Below are positions 9,043 to 17,815 of a stretch of 38,000 nt of DNA, piece by piece. A program made the position numbers and the translations under genes. The notes under the pieces are model-generated. The model was given only the letters and a program-made list of their open reading frames with translations. It had not been told where the DNA came from and made no database searches. Within the stretch, counting starts at the first letter, position 1, and the number at the start of each line of letters is the position of its first letter. This stretch comes from Alphaproteobacteria bacterium (GTDB lineage Bacteria; Pseudomonadota; Alphaproteobacteria; Rhizobiales; Xanthobacteraceae): assembly GCA_009781045.1 (NCBI GenBank), contig WQYW01000036.1:1-38000 (forward strand), written 5' to 3'.

Positions 9043-9696
9043 TCAGCTTCGTGTGCAGGCCTCCAGCGGGTGGCGGGAGCGGATTGTCGCCGCGCCTTCC
9101 GGATAGCCCAGCGTGATCATGCCCTGGGGCTGCCAGTCGGGTGGCAGGTTGAGGACTGCGGCCACGGTGTCGGGACAGAACAGGGGGGCTGCGACCCAGC
9201 AGGCGCCGAGGCCCGAGGCATGGGCGGCGAGCAGGAGATTCTGCCCAGCCATGGCGACGCTTTGAACCGCCATGAGATATTCGGCCTGGTTGCGTCTGGC
9301 ATCGCGGTAGCGATCCATGTCCTGCATCGAAAGAGAGACGAGGATAATTGCCGGAGAGGTGGTCATGCGGGCGTAGGAGCGCGCCAGGTCGGCTTCCACT
9401 GCGGCGATCGGATCGCCGTCGCCGACACGGTCCTGGCGCAGGCGCGCCGCCATCGCGTTCGCCAGGTCAACCCTCTCACTGTCGAGGATCCGGTGGAAGC
9501 GCCAAGGCTGACGGTTATGCGCCGACGGGGCCTGGATGGCCACCCGCAGCAGGGTTTCGATCAGTTCGGCTGACACTGGCTCTTCGGTGTAGCGGCGAAT
9601 GGAGTGGCGGCCTCGCAGGGTGGCAATGAAGGAGGCAGCAGGCACCGCGTCTCCGCGGTGCCAATCCAGTGTGGCCAGAGAGGGGTTGGTGTTCAT
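9043..9696 (-). CDS. Nitroreductase family flavoprotein
   Basis: The protein has the nitroreductase fold signature: RHSIRRYTEEPV near the N-terminus for FMN phosphate binding, APSAHNRQPWRF for the dimer and flavin pocket, and a conserved C-terminal half with AAHASGLGACWVAAP and DWQPQGMITLGYP. It resembles the FbiB C-terminal/BluB-like branch of the family more than NfsA/NfsB. FMN-dependent reduction of a nitro compound, quinone or flavin with NAD(P)H is likely; the substrate is unknown. I chose ATG 9696 (GGGGA seven bases upstream). A GTG at 9723 overlapping the pyc stop would add nine residues. It lies directly downstream of pyc on the same strand, and a broken duplicate of its 3' third sits at 6509-6749. 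It could supply reduced flavin to the LLM enzyme, but that is speculation. Confidence 0.85.
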   Translation of the reverse strand: MNTNPSLATLDWHRGDAVPAASFIATLRGRHSIRRYTEEPVSAELIETLLRVAIQAPSAHNRQPWRFHRILDSERVDLANAMAARLRQDRVGDGDPIAAVEADLARSYARMTTSPAIILVSLSMQDMDRYRDARRNQAEYLMAVQSVAMAGQNLLLAAHASGLGACWVAAPLFCPDTVAAVLNLPPDWQPQGMITLGYPEGAATIRSRHPLEACTRS

Positions 9697-9719
9697 GGTG
9701 GAGTTCCCCGTGTTCTCGG

Positions 9720-12700
9720 TCACTGGATTTCCAGCAACAGATCTTTGGCCTCGATCCGCTGTCCCGGGGCGACGTGAAGGCGGGCGACGACGGCGTCGCG
9801 TTCGGCGGTGATCACGGTCTCCATCTTCATGGCCTCAATCGACAGCAGCGGAGTCCCTTTCTCCACAGTCTGCCCGGCTGTGACCAGAAGCGCTGACACC
9901 ATTCCTGACATCGGAGCGGCGACGTGGGCTGGATTGCCAGCTTCGGCCTTGGGATGGATGACCGCGGTGACTGCTGCGCCTTTGCGGGCGACCCGGACCG
10001 TGCGCGGCTGGCCGTTCAGTTCAAAGAAGAGCTTGACCATGCCCTCGCTGTCGATCTCGGTGCGGCCGAGCAGTCGCACGACCAGGGTCTTGCCGGGGTC
10101 GATTGAGACGGTGATTTCTTCCTGTTCGGTCAGTCCATAGAAGAAGGTCGGCGTCGGCAACAGCGAGACATCGCCAAAACGCCCGCGATGTGCGGCGAAT
10201 TCGGCAAAGACCTTGGGATACATCAGGGAGGACGCGAGTTCCGTGTCGCTGATCTCCCGGTCGGCGGCTTTTGCCGCCTCGCTGCGGGCGGCATCAAGAT
10301 CCACGGAAGCGAGGCTGGCTCCAGCGCGGCCGGGCAGGGGGGCCCGGTCTTTCAGCACCTTGCGTTGCAACTCGGGGGGAAAGCCGTCTGCGGGGTAGCC
10401 CATCTCGCCGCGAAACAGCGAGATCACGGATTCGGGGAAGGATATCGGGTGTTGCGGATCGGCGACCTGCTCCGGAGTCAGATCATTGGTGACCATGAAC
10501 AGCGCCATGTCGCCGACTACCTTCGAGGTCGGCGTGACTTTGACGATGTCGCCGAAAAGCTGGTTCACGTCGGCATAGCGTTGTGCCACTTCCGACCAGC
10601 GGTGCTCCAGGCCCATGGCGCGCGCCTGCTCGCGCAGATTGGTGTACTGCCCGCCCGGCATTTCGTGACGATAGACATCCGCGGTACCGGAGCGCATATC
10701 GGCTTCGAAGGGGGCGTAGGCGTGGCGCACGCCCTCAAAATAGCGGGCGAAAGGCTGCAGCCGGTCAATGCCGAATCCGGGGGCGCGGGGCGAGCCTTCG
10801 AGAGCCGCCGTGAGTGCCCCGAGACTGGGCTGCGAGGTCAGGCCGCTCATCGAATCGATGGCGGCGTCAACGATGTCGACCCCGGCTTCGGCAAACGCCA
10901 GCACGGTGGCAATCGATCCGCCCGAGGTGTCGTGGGTGTGGAAGTGGATGGGCAGGCCTGTTTCCTCGCGCAGGGCGCGGATCAGAGCGCGCGCCGCGCG
11001 CGGCCGGCAGACGCCGGCCATATCCTTGATTCCGAGGATATGGGCACCGGCCTTCTCCAGTTCCTTTGCCATGTCGACATAGTATCGGAGACTGTATTTC
11101 GGGCGTGCCGTGTCGAAAATATCCCCGGTGTAGCAGATCGCAGCCTCGCACAGTGCTCCGGTCTCGAGCACAGTGTCGATGGCAACGCGCATATTCTCGA
11201 CCCAGTTGAGGGAATCGAAGACGCGGAAGACGTCGATGCCGGCACCGGCTGCCTGCTTGATGAAATAGCGCACGACGTTGTCGGCATAATTGGTGTAGCC
11301 CACGGCGTTGGAGGCGCGCAGCAGCATCTGGAACAGGATGTTGGGGGCGGCCTCGCGCAGCCGCGCCAGCCGTTCCCAGGGGTCCTCTTTGAGAAAACGC
11401 ATGGCGACGTCGAAAGTGGCGCCGCCCCAGCATTCGAGGGAGAAGAGTTCGGGGAGCTGGCGGGCATAATGTGGCGCGATCGCCACCATGTCGGCGGTGC
11501 GCATGCGGGTGGCAAAGAGCGACTGATGGGCGTCGCGCAAGGTGGTGTCGGTGATGAGAAGCCGGGGCTCACTGCGGATCGAGGCGGCAAAGGCGCGAAC
11601 TCCGAGCGCCCTGAAGCGGTCGCGGCTTCCTTGCGGCAGCGGCTGGCGGAGGTCGGTGGCAGGCAGCAGGGGAGCGGCCAGCGGCAGTTTCGGTGCCGTG
11701 CGCCCGTTCATTTCGGGATTGCCGTTGACCACCACGTCGCCGAGAAACTGCAGGAGGCGGGTGGCGCGGTCATGGCGCCTGGAGAAGTGAAAGAGTTCCG
11801 GCGTGGTGTCGATGAAACGGGTCGAACAGGTTCCAGCCACGAATTGGGGATGGTTGATGAGGCTCTCAAGGAAATTGAGGTTGGTGGCAAGCCCCCGCAC
11901 CCGGAATTCGCGCAAGGCCCGATCCATGCGGTGAATGGCTTCCGTGCTGTCCGGCGCCCAGGCTGTGACCTTGACCAGCAGGGAGTCGTAATAGGGCGTG
12001 ATCACCGCACCGGCATAGGCGGTACCGGCATCAAGACGAATTCCGAAACCCGCAGCGCTGCGGTAGGCGCTGATCTTGCCATAGTCGGGGGCAAAGCCGT
12101 TTTCGGGGTCTTCGGTGGTGACGCGGCACTGCAGCGCATGTCCGTTGAGATGCAGATCGGCCTGTGCGGGCACCCCGGATTCGGGGCTGCCGATCACGGC
12201 CCCTTCGGTGATGCGGATCTGGGCCTTGACCAGGTCTACGCCGGTGACCTGTTCGGTGACGGTGTGCTCGACCTGGATGCGCGGATTGACCTCAATGAAA
12301 TAAAATTCGCCGGTATCGCCATCAAGCAGGAATTCCACGGTACCAGCGTGCGTGTAGCGCACGGCGCGGCCGAGGCGCAGCGCCGCATCGCAGAGGGCCG
12401 TGCGGCCCGCGGCGTCAAGATAGGGGGCCGGGGCGCGTTCCACGACTTTCTGGTTGCGGCGCTGCACTGAACAGTCGCGCTCAAAGAGATGGACCAGACC
12501 GCCATGCTGGTCACCGAGGATCTGGACCTCGACATGGCGGGCATTGCGGACCAGCTTTTCCAGATAGACCTCGTCATTGCCGAAGGCGGCGAGGGCTTCG
12601 CGGCGGGCGGCCTCGACCTGGGCCGGGAGATCCTCCTCGCTCTCAATGACGCGCATGCCACGGCCGCCGCCGCCCCAGGAGGCCTTGAGCATCAGGGGAT

Positions 12701-13163
12701 AGCCGACTTCGGCGGCTGCTGCTGCGATGGCGGCATTGTCATGGGGCAATGCAGGGGTCGCTGGCATCACCGGCACGCCGGCGCCAACCGCAGCCTGGCG
12801 GGCCGAGAGTTTGTTGCCGAGCGTGCGCATGACTTCAGGGGAGGGGCCGATAAAGGCGATGCCCGCGCCCGCACAGGCCTCGGCGAAGTCGGGGTTTTCG
12901 GAGAGAAAACCATAGCCCGGGTGGATGGCGTCGACGCCGGTCTCAGAGGCAATGCGCAGGATGTCGTCGATGTCGAGATAGGCGTGGATCGGCCCCCGGC
13001 CGGCACCGACGACATAGCTTTCGTCGGCCTTGAAGCGATGGAGCGCAAAGCGGTCCTCCTTTGAATAGAGGCCGACGGTGCGAATGCCGAGTTCGGTCGC
13101 TGCACGCATGACGCGGATGGCGATTTCGCTGCGGTTAGCGATGAGAAGCTTGCGGATTTTCAT
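9720..13163 (-). CDS. pyc: Pyruvate carboxylase
   Basis: This ATP-dependent, biotin-containing enzyme converts pyruvate and bicarbonate to oxaloacetate. At 1147 residues it is the normal single-chain length. An N-terminal biotin carboxylase domain (about 1-460) contains the ATP-grasp glycine loop KASWGGGGRGM. A carboxyltransferase TIM barrel beginning near residue 540 carries ITDTTLRDAHQS, a PYC/OADA domain follows, and the C-terminal biotinyl domain has EAMKME with the biotin lysine at about position 1113. ATG 13163 is the natural start. It is divergent from the catabolic operon across 338 bases and overlaps or abuts the nitroreductase gene. Its place next to a degradation cluster suggests anaplerotic support for growth on acetyl-CoA- or pyruvate-yielding substrates, though it may simply be the housekeeping copy. 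Confidence 0.97.
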   Translation of the reverse strand: MKIRKLLIANRSEIAIRVMRAATELGIRTVGLYSKEDRFALHRFKADESYVVGAGRGPIHAYLDIDDILRIASETGVDAIHPGYGFLSENPDFAEACAGAGIAFIGPSPEVMRTLGNKLSARQAAVGAGVPVMPATPALPHDNAAIAAAAAEVGYPLMLKASWGGGGRGMRVIESEEDLPAQVEAARREALAAFGNDEVYLEKLVRNARHVEVQILGDQHGGLVHLFERDCSVQRRNQKVVERAPAPYLDAAGRTALCDAALRLGRAVRYTHAGTVEFLLDGDTGEFYFIEVNPRIQVEHTVTEQVTGVDLVKAQIRITEGAVIGSPESGVPAQADLHLNGHALQCRVTTEDPENGFAPDYGKISAYRSAAGFGIRLDAGTAYAGAVITPYYDSLLVKVTAWAPDSTEAIHRMDRALREFRVRGLATNLNFLESLINHPQFVAGTCSTRFIDTTPELFHFSRRHDRATRLLQFLGDVVVNGNPEMNGRTAPKLPLAAPLLPATDLRQPLPQGSRDRFRALGVRAFAASIRSEPRLLITDTTLRDAHQSLFATRMRTADMVAIAPHYARQLPELFSLECWGGATFDVAMRFLKEDPWERLARLREAAPNILFQMLLRASNAVGYTNYADNVVRYFIKQAAGAGIDVFRVFDSLNWVENMRVAIDTVLETGALCEAAICYTGDIFDTARPKYSLRYYVDMAKELEKAGAHILGIKDMAGVCRPRAARALIRALREETGLPIHFHTHDTSGGSIATVLAFAEAGVDIVDAAIDSMSGLTSQPSLGALTAALEGSPRAPGFGIDRLQPFARYFEGVRHAYAPFEADMRSGTADVYRHEMPGGQYTNLREQARAMGLEHRWSEVAQRYADVNQLFGDIVKVTPTSKVVGDMALFMVTNDLTPEQVADPQHPISFPESVISLFRGEMGYPADGFPPELQRKVLKDRAPLPGRAGASLASVDLDAARSEAAKAADREISDTELASSLMYPKVFAEFAAHRGRFGDVSLLPTPTFFYGLTEQEEITVSIDPGKTLVVRLLGRTEIDSEGMVKLFFELNGQPRTVRVARKGAAVTAVIHPKAEAGNPAHVAAPMSGMVSALLVTAGQTVEKGTPLLSIEAMKMETVITAERDAVVARLHVAPGQRIEAKDLLLEIQ

Positions 13164-13501
13164 AAGTTCCCGTGCTCTGTCTGTTTCGACCGAAGTCGCG
13201 TTGCCGGCGGCTCCCGCCCTGTCTCGCGGGGCGGGGGGCGTGCGCGCCGGAGCCTACTCCAGCCGGCATCGACGGGTCGTGGCTTGTGGGCTGCAAGGTC
13301 TTGCTTCTGCGTGCAATTTCGAAGTTCCCCGGTCGGACTCGCGCGTGCTTGCGCTGGTGGTCAAGCCAAGCGCTTTGGCGGGCAAGACGATGGCATTTTC
13401 GCTGACTAGTCTTGCGGGATCAAGTTGCGGCGCAGCAGGCAAGGGTTTTGGACCCGGGCGGCTTCTCGCCTGAATTTCCCGAAATTTGCAGGAGCTAGAG
13501 C
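13164..13501. promoter_or_regulatory. Divergent promoter region with repeated GTCTTGC motif
   Basis: This 338-base gap separates the divergent pyc and LLM oxidoreductase genes and should hold both promoters. The heptamer GTCTTGC occurs at 13298-13304 and 13409-13415, and its complement GCAAGAC at 13382-13388. The last two form a dyad with a 20-base spacer. Such spacing could be a regulator site. A ribosome-binding site for the LLM gene (AGGAGCTAGAGC) lies at 13489-13500. No exact sigma-70 boxes stand out. Confidence 0.35.
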
Positions 13502-14599
13502 ATGACCAAGACTGTCCAGCCCAGAATGGGCGTCATTTTCAAATCCTATGAGCCGCTGTCGGCGATCCGGGCCTATGCGGAACAGACCGAGGCCTCCAAC
13601 ATGACCGGTGGCTTCTGGATTGCGGAGGCCTATCACTGGTTCCGTCAATACGGACTTGAAGCCCGGGGCTGTTTCACCACGCTCGCCGTAGTGGCCCAGG
13701 CGACGAAAAAAATTCCGGTCGGTCTTGGCATCACCTCGCCCTATATGCGCCACCCCACCATCCAGGCTTCCGAAGCTGCGGCCATCGACGAGCTGTCGGG
13801 CGGGCGTTTCATGATGGGCATCGGGGTCGGCAAGGTCGGCATCGAATATCTGGAATACGACATCGAGAAGATGCGCCCGGTGGGTGTGCATCATGAGTCG
13901 ATGGAAATCATGCGCAATGTCTTCGGCGGCAAGAAATACGCCTATGAGGGCAAATATTACAAGTCGTCGATGCCGGCGTTTGATCGCGCTGCGGCCGGCC
14001 TGCGCACCGACATTCCGGTCTATGTCGGCGCCACCGGGCCCTTCATGCAGAAGCTCGCCGGCAGGGAGTCGGACGGCATGCTGCTCGCCGGTCTGACCTC
14101 GCCGGTCTTCGTCAAATACGCCCTTGAAAACATGAAGGCGGGTGCCGCGGCAGCGGGTCGGGAAATTCCTGACAGCTTCCCGGTCGGCGGTGTGATCCTC
14201 TGCGCCTGCTCCGAGGACGGCGACAAGGCCCGCAACGCCACGCGCAGCTATACCGGCACCTACATTGTCAACAAGATCCGCAACATCAAGAACGACGTCA
14301 TTCTCGCCGGCTCCGGCTTGCCCGACCCGACCTGGGATCCGTTCCGCAAGGCGATTGCTGAGGGCACCCAGGACCATGTCACCCATCTGGTGACCGATGA
14401 AATGATGCGTCGCTTCACCGTGATCTCCGGCACCCCCGCGCAATGTCTGGAAATCACCCAGGAGCTGGTCGACGCCGGCCTCAACCTGCCGCTGCTCGAA
14501 GTGGTGGGCAAGACCACCGAAGACAATCTCGAGACCATCCGTCTGATGGGCGAGAAGGTTCTGCCCAACCTCAAGCCCGGCCCGGTCGCCGCGGCCTGA
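13502..14599 (+). CDS. LLM class flavin-dependent oxidoreductase
   Basis: The 365-residue protein belongs to the luciferase-like monooxygenase superfamily (TIM barrel binding FMN or F420). Diagnostic segments are GGFWIAEAYHW near residue 40, the VGLGITSPYMRHP beta strand, DELSGGRFMMGIGVG and the late sugar-phosphate-binding region IPVYVGATGP. It looks most like the methylene-tetrahydromethanopterin-reductase-like branch. Members oxygenate or reduce diverse substrates, including ring cleavage of N-heterocycles in some bacteria. No F420 biosynthesis or dedicated flavin reductase gene is nearby, so cofactor choice is open. It is the first gene of a five-gene plus-strand operon and has a clear ribosome-binding site. 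A perfect hairpin follows its stop (14621-14645). Confidence 0.9.
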   Translation: MTKTVQPRMGVIFKSYEPLSAIRAYAEQTEASNMTGGFWIAEAYHWFRQYGLEARGCFTTLAVVAQATKKIPVGLGITSPYMRHPTIQASEAAAIDELSGGRFMMGIGVGKVGIEYLEYDIEKMRPVGVHHESMEIMRNVFGGKKYAYEGKYYKSSMPAFDRAAAGLRTDIPVYVGATGPFMQKLAGRESDGMLLAGLTSPVFVKYALENMKAGAAAAGREIPDSFPVGGVILCACSEDGDKARNATRSYTGTYIVNKIRNIKNDVILAGSGLPDPTWDPFRKAIAEGTQDHVTHLVTDEMMRRFTVISGTPAQCLEITQELVDAGLNLPLLEVVGKTTEDNLETIRLMGEKVLPNLKPGPVAAA

Positions 14600-14620
14600 T
14601 ACGACCCAGAAAGCAAAGGG

Positions 14621-14645
14621 GTGGCGCGCGGTGGTCGCGCGCCAC
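14621..14645 (+). other. Intercistronic hairpin
   Basis: GTGGCGCGCG (14621-14630) and CGCGCGCCAC (14636-14645) form a perfect ten-pair stem with a five-base loop between the LLM and FAH-family genes. No T-run follows, so it is more likely to affect mRNA processing or stability, or relative expression, than to be a full terminator. Confidence 0.5.
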
Positions 14646-14674
14646 GGAGAATTCAGACAGGCGGGAGGCGACAC

Positions 14675-15595
14675 GTGAAACTGGCAAGCTTCAAGATCAA
14701 ATCGAGCGGCAAGGCGACGATCGGTGTCGTGCTTGACGATGGCAGCATTCTGGATCTCAATGGTGCGAGCAATGGTGCACTGCCGCCTTCCATGATTTCC
14801 TTCCTGGAACTGGGCGATCCGGCGCTGCAACAGGCGCGCGCACTGGCCGCAAAGGCGTCCCCCGGAGCGTCGAACGTGATCGCGGCCGGCGACATCGAAT
14901 TGCAGGCCCCGGTGCCGCGGCCTGGCAAGATCATGCACACTTCCTGCAACTTCCCGGCCCATCTGTCGGAACTGACGACCTGGCAGGAACCGGAATGGCA
15001 GTCCCATAACTGGGGCGACTTCCACTTCGAGCATCCCACCGGCTTCCTCGAGGCGCCCTCTTCCGTGGTGCCGAATGGAGCCAGCGTGCGCATTCCGCAC
15101 TTCACTTCGCAGCTCGACTATGAGATCGAGGTCGGGATCATCATCGGAAAGAAGGCTTTCCGAGTTTCGCCCGACGAGGCGCTCGACTACGTTGCCGGAT
15201 TGACGATTTTCAACGACTTGTCGGCGCGCGACATCCAGGCGCGCGAACATTCCAACAAGGTCATCCTGCTCGGCAAGAGCTTCGACGGTTCATGCCCGCT
15301 CGGCCCCTATCTTGTGACGCTCGATGAAACCGGCGACGTCAATAATCTCGGCATGGTCCTGACGCTGAACGGGGAGGAGCGCCAGAACTCGAATACCGGC
15401 AACGTCCAGTACAAGATCGCCGACATGGTGTCGTGGTGGTCGAATACCACGCTGGAGCCCGGCGACGTCATCACCTCGGGCAGCCCTCCGGGCGTCATCG
15501 CCGGCCGCAGGGATGCCGCCTATCTCAAGGGCGGCGACCGCATCGACTGCAGGGTCGACAGGCTCGGCACCCTGACAACGTTCATCGTCGACTGA
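14675..15595 (+). CDS. Fumarylacetoacetate hydrolase family protein
   Basis: The 306-residue protein has the FAH fold, in which a divalent metal is held by acidic residues and the enzyme hydrolyses C-C bonds, hydrates or decarboxylates 2-oxo acids. Metal ligands are visible as DYEIEVG (Glu150, Glu152) and NDLSARD (Asp181). Other family marks are GKSFDGSCPLGPYLVT and the C-terminal ITSGSPPGVIAGR loop. The start is GTG 14675, preceded by GGGAGGCG; the track frame upstream lacks FAH similarity. In aromatic catabolism such enzymes act late, after ring opening, for example as hydratase or oxo-acid decarboxylase. Its position between the LLM oxidoreductase and an M20 hydrolase fits that. The exact substrate cannot be told from sequence. 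Confidence 0.92.
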   Translation: MKLASFKIKSSGKATIGVVLDDGSILDLNGASNGALPPSMISFLELGDPALQQARALAAKASPGASNVIAAGDIELQAPVPRPGKIMHTSCNFPAHLSELTTWQEPEWQSHNWGDFHFEHPTGFLEAPSSVVPNGASVRIPHFTSQLDYEIEVGIIIGKKAFRVSPDEALDYVAGLTIFNDLSARDIQAREHSNKVILLGKSFDGSCPLGPYLVTLDETGDVNNLGMVLTLNGEERQNSNTGNVQYKIADMVSWWSNTTLEPGDVITSGSPPGVIAGRRDAAYLKGGDRIDCRVDRLGTLTTFIVD

Positions 15596-15629
15596 TCCAC
15601 CTGGCAGAACGGTTCACCTGGGAATCCAC

Positions 15630-16901
15630 ATGACATCCGCAATCACCGCAGACCTTGTCCGCAAAGCCACCGACCTCATCGACCGCGACCGTCTGGTCAA
15701 TCTGACCATCGACCTGACCAATATTCCGAGCCCCACCGGCTTTGAAGGCGACGTGGCGCGGGCCTATCACGAGGTCCTCAGGGGGGCAGGCTTTGATGCC
15801 ACGCTGCAGCCGATCGGCGATGAGCGCTACAATGCCATCGGCCGCAGGCAGGGCGCGGGTGGCGGCAAGTCGCTGATGTTCAACGGCCACCTCGATACCT
15901 CGTTCGGGCCGGAACAGGCCCATCGCGGCATCGGCTACCGCTGCCAGGGCACGCTCGTCGACAACGAGTGGATCTACGGCATGGGCTCCTTCAACATGAA
16001 GTTTGCCCTTGCCAATTACGTCACCGCGGTCGAGGCCATCGCCAAAGCCGGCATCCGGCTCGGGGGTGACGTGGTCATCGCGGCCGTGGCCGGCGAAATC
16101 GAGAAGGCGCCGGTCAACGAATATGAAGGCCGGCAGTATCAGGGCTATGGCGTCGGCACGAAATACGCCATCACCCACGGAGCGGTCGCCGATGCCTGCA
16201 TCCTCGGTGAACCGACCAACATGATGCTGATCCCGCGCCATTGCGGCACCACCTGGATCAAGATCACGGTGCCGGGACATCTGATCCACACCGCATGGTC
16301 CGAGGTCGACCGCAATGCCATCAACAGGGCACGCGTGGTGCTGGATGCCATCCACGAATGGATCCCGGACTACTGTGCCCGCAACCGGCTTGGCGATTTC
16401 CAGCCCCGGGTCAACGTCTCGGCGATCGAGGGCGGCTGGCCGTGGCGCGGTGCGCGCACCCCCGACAACTGCGTGATCTATCTCGACGTGCGTACGCTGC
16501 CCGAAGTGCTGCCGGTCCAGGCCTTCAACGAGGTGCGTGACCTGGTGCGGTGCGTGGTCAGGGACAATCCGCAGCTCGACGGCACCAGGGCGGAAATTTT
16601 CCTGTCGGCACCGGGCACGTCGATTCCCGACGATCACGAACTGGTCCAGAGCATCATCTCCGCCCACACCAACCAGCTCGGCGTGGCGCCGAAGATGGGG
16701 GTCGAGACCTGGTACAGCGATGCCGCGCATATGAACCGCTATGGCATCCCGACCGTCAATTACGGATCCGCGGGGCGGATCCGCACCGGGGGTGGCGGCT
16801 TCTCGACCCAGCAGGGCGAGCATGTCCATATCGGCGACATGATGGACATTGTCCGGGTCTATATTGAAGTGATGCTCAATATGTGCGGGGTCGTGAGTTA
16901 A
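15630..16901 (+). CDS. M20 family metallohydrolase (ArgE/DapE-like)
   Basis: The 423-residue protein is an M20-family zinc hydrolase that would cleave an amide or N-acyl bond. The first metal site is FNGHLDTSF (His87, Asp89). The usual bridging Asp is replaced: the motif reads GMGSFNMKFALA, with Asn122. The catalytic acid region is AGEIEKAP (Glu156, Glu158), then LGEPTN (Glu194) and a C-terminal GEHVHIG (His). A dimerisation lid domain lies at about 200-320. I have a memory of other M20 proteins with Asn at this place, so the variant may define a subfamily rather than a dead enzyme. It sits between FAH-family and cyclase-family genes, which suggests hydrolysis of an amide intermediate from a nitrogen heterocycle. 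Confidence 0.88.
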   Translation: MTSAITADLVRKATDLIDRDRLVNLTIDLTNIPSPTGFEGDVARAYHEVLRGAGFDATLQPIGDERYNAIGRRQGAGGGKSLMFNGHLDTSFGPEQAHRGIGYRCQGTLVDNEWIYGMGSFNMKFALANYVTAVEAIAKAGIRLGGDVVIAAVAGEIEKAPVNEYEGRQYQGYGVGTKYAITHGAVADACILGEPTNMMLIPRHCGTTWIKITVPGHLIHTAWSEVDRNAINRARVVLDAIHEWIPDYCARNRLGDFQPRVNVSAIEGGWPWRGARTPDNCVIYLDVRTLPEVLPVQAFNEVRDLVRCVVRDNPQLDGTRAEIFLSAPGTSIPDDHELVQSIISAHTNQLGVAPKMGVETWYSDAAHMNRYGIPTVNYGSAGRIRTGGGGFSTQQGEHVHIGDMMDIVRVYIEVMLNMCGVVS

Positions 16902-16920
16902 GGCGGAAGCGGAGAGTTAC

Positions 16921-16962
16921 GGAAGAGGCCCGGCACAGAAATCTGAGGAACCGGGCCCTTCC
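16921..16962 (+). other. Intercistronic inverted repeat
   Basis: GGAAGAGGCCCGG (16921-16933) pairs with CCGGGCCCTTCC (16951-16962), with one bulged base and a 17-base loop. It lies between the M20 gene and the cyclase gene, and AAAAA follows a few bases later. A partial terminator or RNA-processing signal inside the operon is plausible. Confidence 0.45.
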
Positions 16963-16990
16963 CTAAAAACACAGGGAGTGGAGGTGAGGT

Positions 16991-17806
16991 ATGAGCGACA
17001 AGCGGTTGATTGACCTGCTGGCAGGGGCGAAGGTCCACGATCTCGGCCAGGCCTACTGGCCCAACATGCCCGTGCATCCCTTTGACCCGCCGTTCCAGTT
17101 CTATCTTTACCGCTATCACGAATACGTTCGGAAATCCTTCGACGAGATGGGCATTGAGCCCGGCTTCTCGGACGCCATCAGCCTGGTGGTGACGTCGATG
17201 CATTCGGGCACGCATTTCGACGCGCCCATCCACATGTCGCAGGACCTGAAAGTTCAGGGTATTGATGTCACGCCCTACCAGCGCGACACCGGTTTTGTGA
17301 ATCTGCCCGAGCCGCTCCATGCCATGGAAAAGGTGCCGCCTCTGGTGCTGCGCGCGGTTCTGCTCGACATTCCGGCGTCGAAGGGCCTCGACATCCTGCC
17401 CGAGCGTTATGGCATCGGCCCCGACGACCTCGAAACCGCAGCGAAGGGGCTTGAGATCCGTCAAGGCGACTGCATCCTGTTGCGGACCGGTTACGGCCGC
17501 TTCTTCGAGACCGATCGCGACACCTATCTCTATAAATGGGCCGGGCTCAGTGACGAGGGGGCACGCTGGGTGGCGGCACAGAAACCCGGTCTGGTCGGTA
17601 CCGACAACCTGTCGCTTGGAGTTCCGGCACCTTTCTCCAGTCACCGTATCATTCTCGTCGAGAACGGCATCTACGTGATGAAGAGCCTCAATCTTGAGGG
17701 TCTGGCGGCGAGCGGGCAGGCGATTTCGACCGTGATTGTGCTGCCGCTCAAGATCAGGGGCGGTGAAGCTTCCCTGGTGCGCCCCATTGCGATCACCGAA
17801 AACTGA
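16991..17806 (+). CDS. Cyclase family metal-dependent hydrolase (kynurenine formamidase/isatin hydrolase-like)
   Basis: The 271-residue protein belongs to the PF04199 cyclase family, whose characterised members are mostly amide or lactam hydrolases such as bacterial kynurenine formamidase and isatin hydrolase, using Mn or Zn. The metal motif HSGTHFDAPIH is at residues 71-81 (His71, His75, Asp77, His81). The family's later conserved text LLRTGYGRFF and GTDNLSL is present. Start ATG 16991 follows GGAGTGGAGGTGAGGT. It lies 90 bases after the M20 gene and ten bases before the DRE-TIM gene. In this context hydrolytic opening of a lactam produced by a molybdenum hydroxylase is a natural guess, not shown by sequence alone. 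Confidence 0.9.
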   Translation: MSDKRLIDLLAGAKVHDLGQAYWPNMPVHPFDPPFQFYLYRYHEYVRKSFDEMGIEPGFSDAISLVVTSMHSGTHFDAPIHMSQDLKVQGIDVTPYQRDTGFVNLPEPLHAMEKVPPLVLRAVLLDIPASKGLDILPERYGIGPDDLETAAKGLEIRQGDCILLRTGYGRFFETDRDTYLYKWAGLSDEGARWVAAQKPGLVGTDNLSLGVPAPFSSHRIILVENGIYVMKSLNLEGLAASGQAISTVIVLPLKIRGGEASLVRPIAITEN

Positions 17807-17815
17807 GGTTGAGGA

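Noticed and set aside
10188..12470. 760-codon plus-strand frame inside pyc, and a similar 692-codon frame opposite the set A large subunit (22371-24449)
   Set aside because: Both are antisense shadows of strongly supported genes, with biased His/Arg/Gly composition and no recognisable family.
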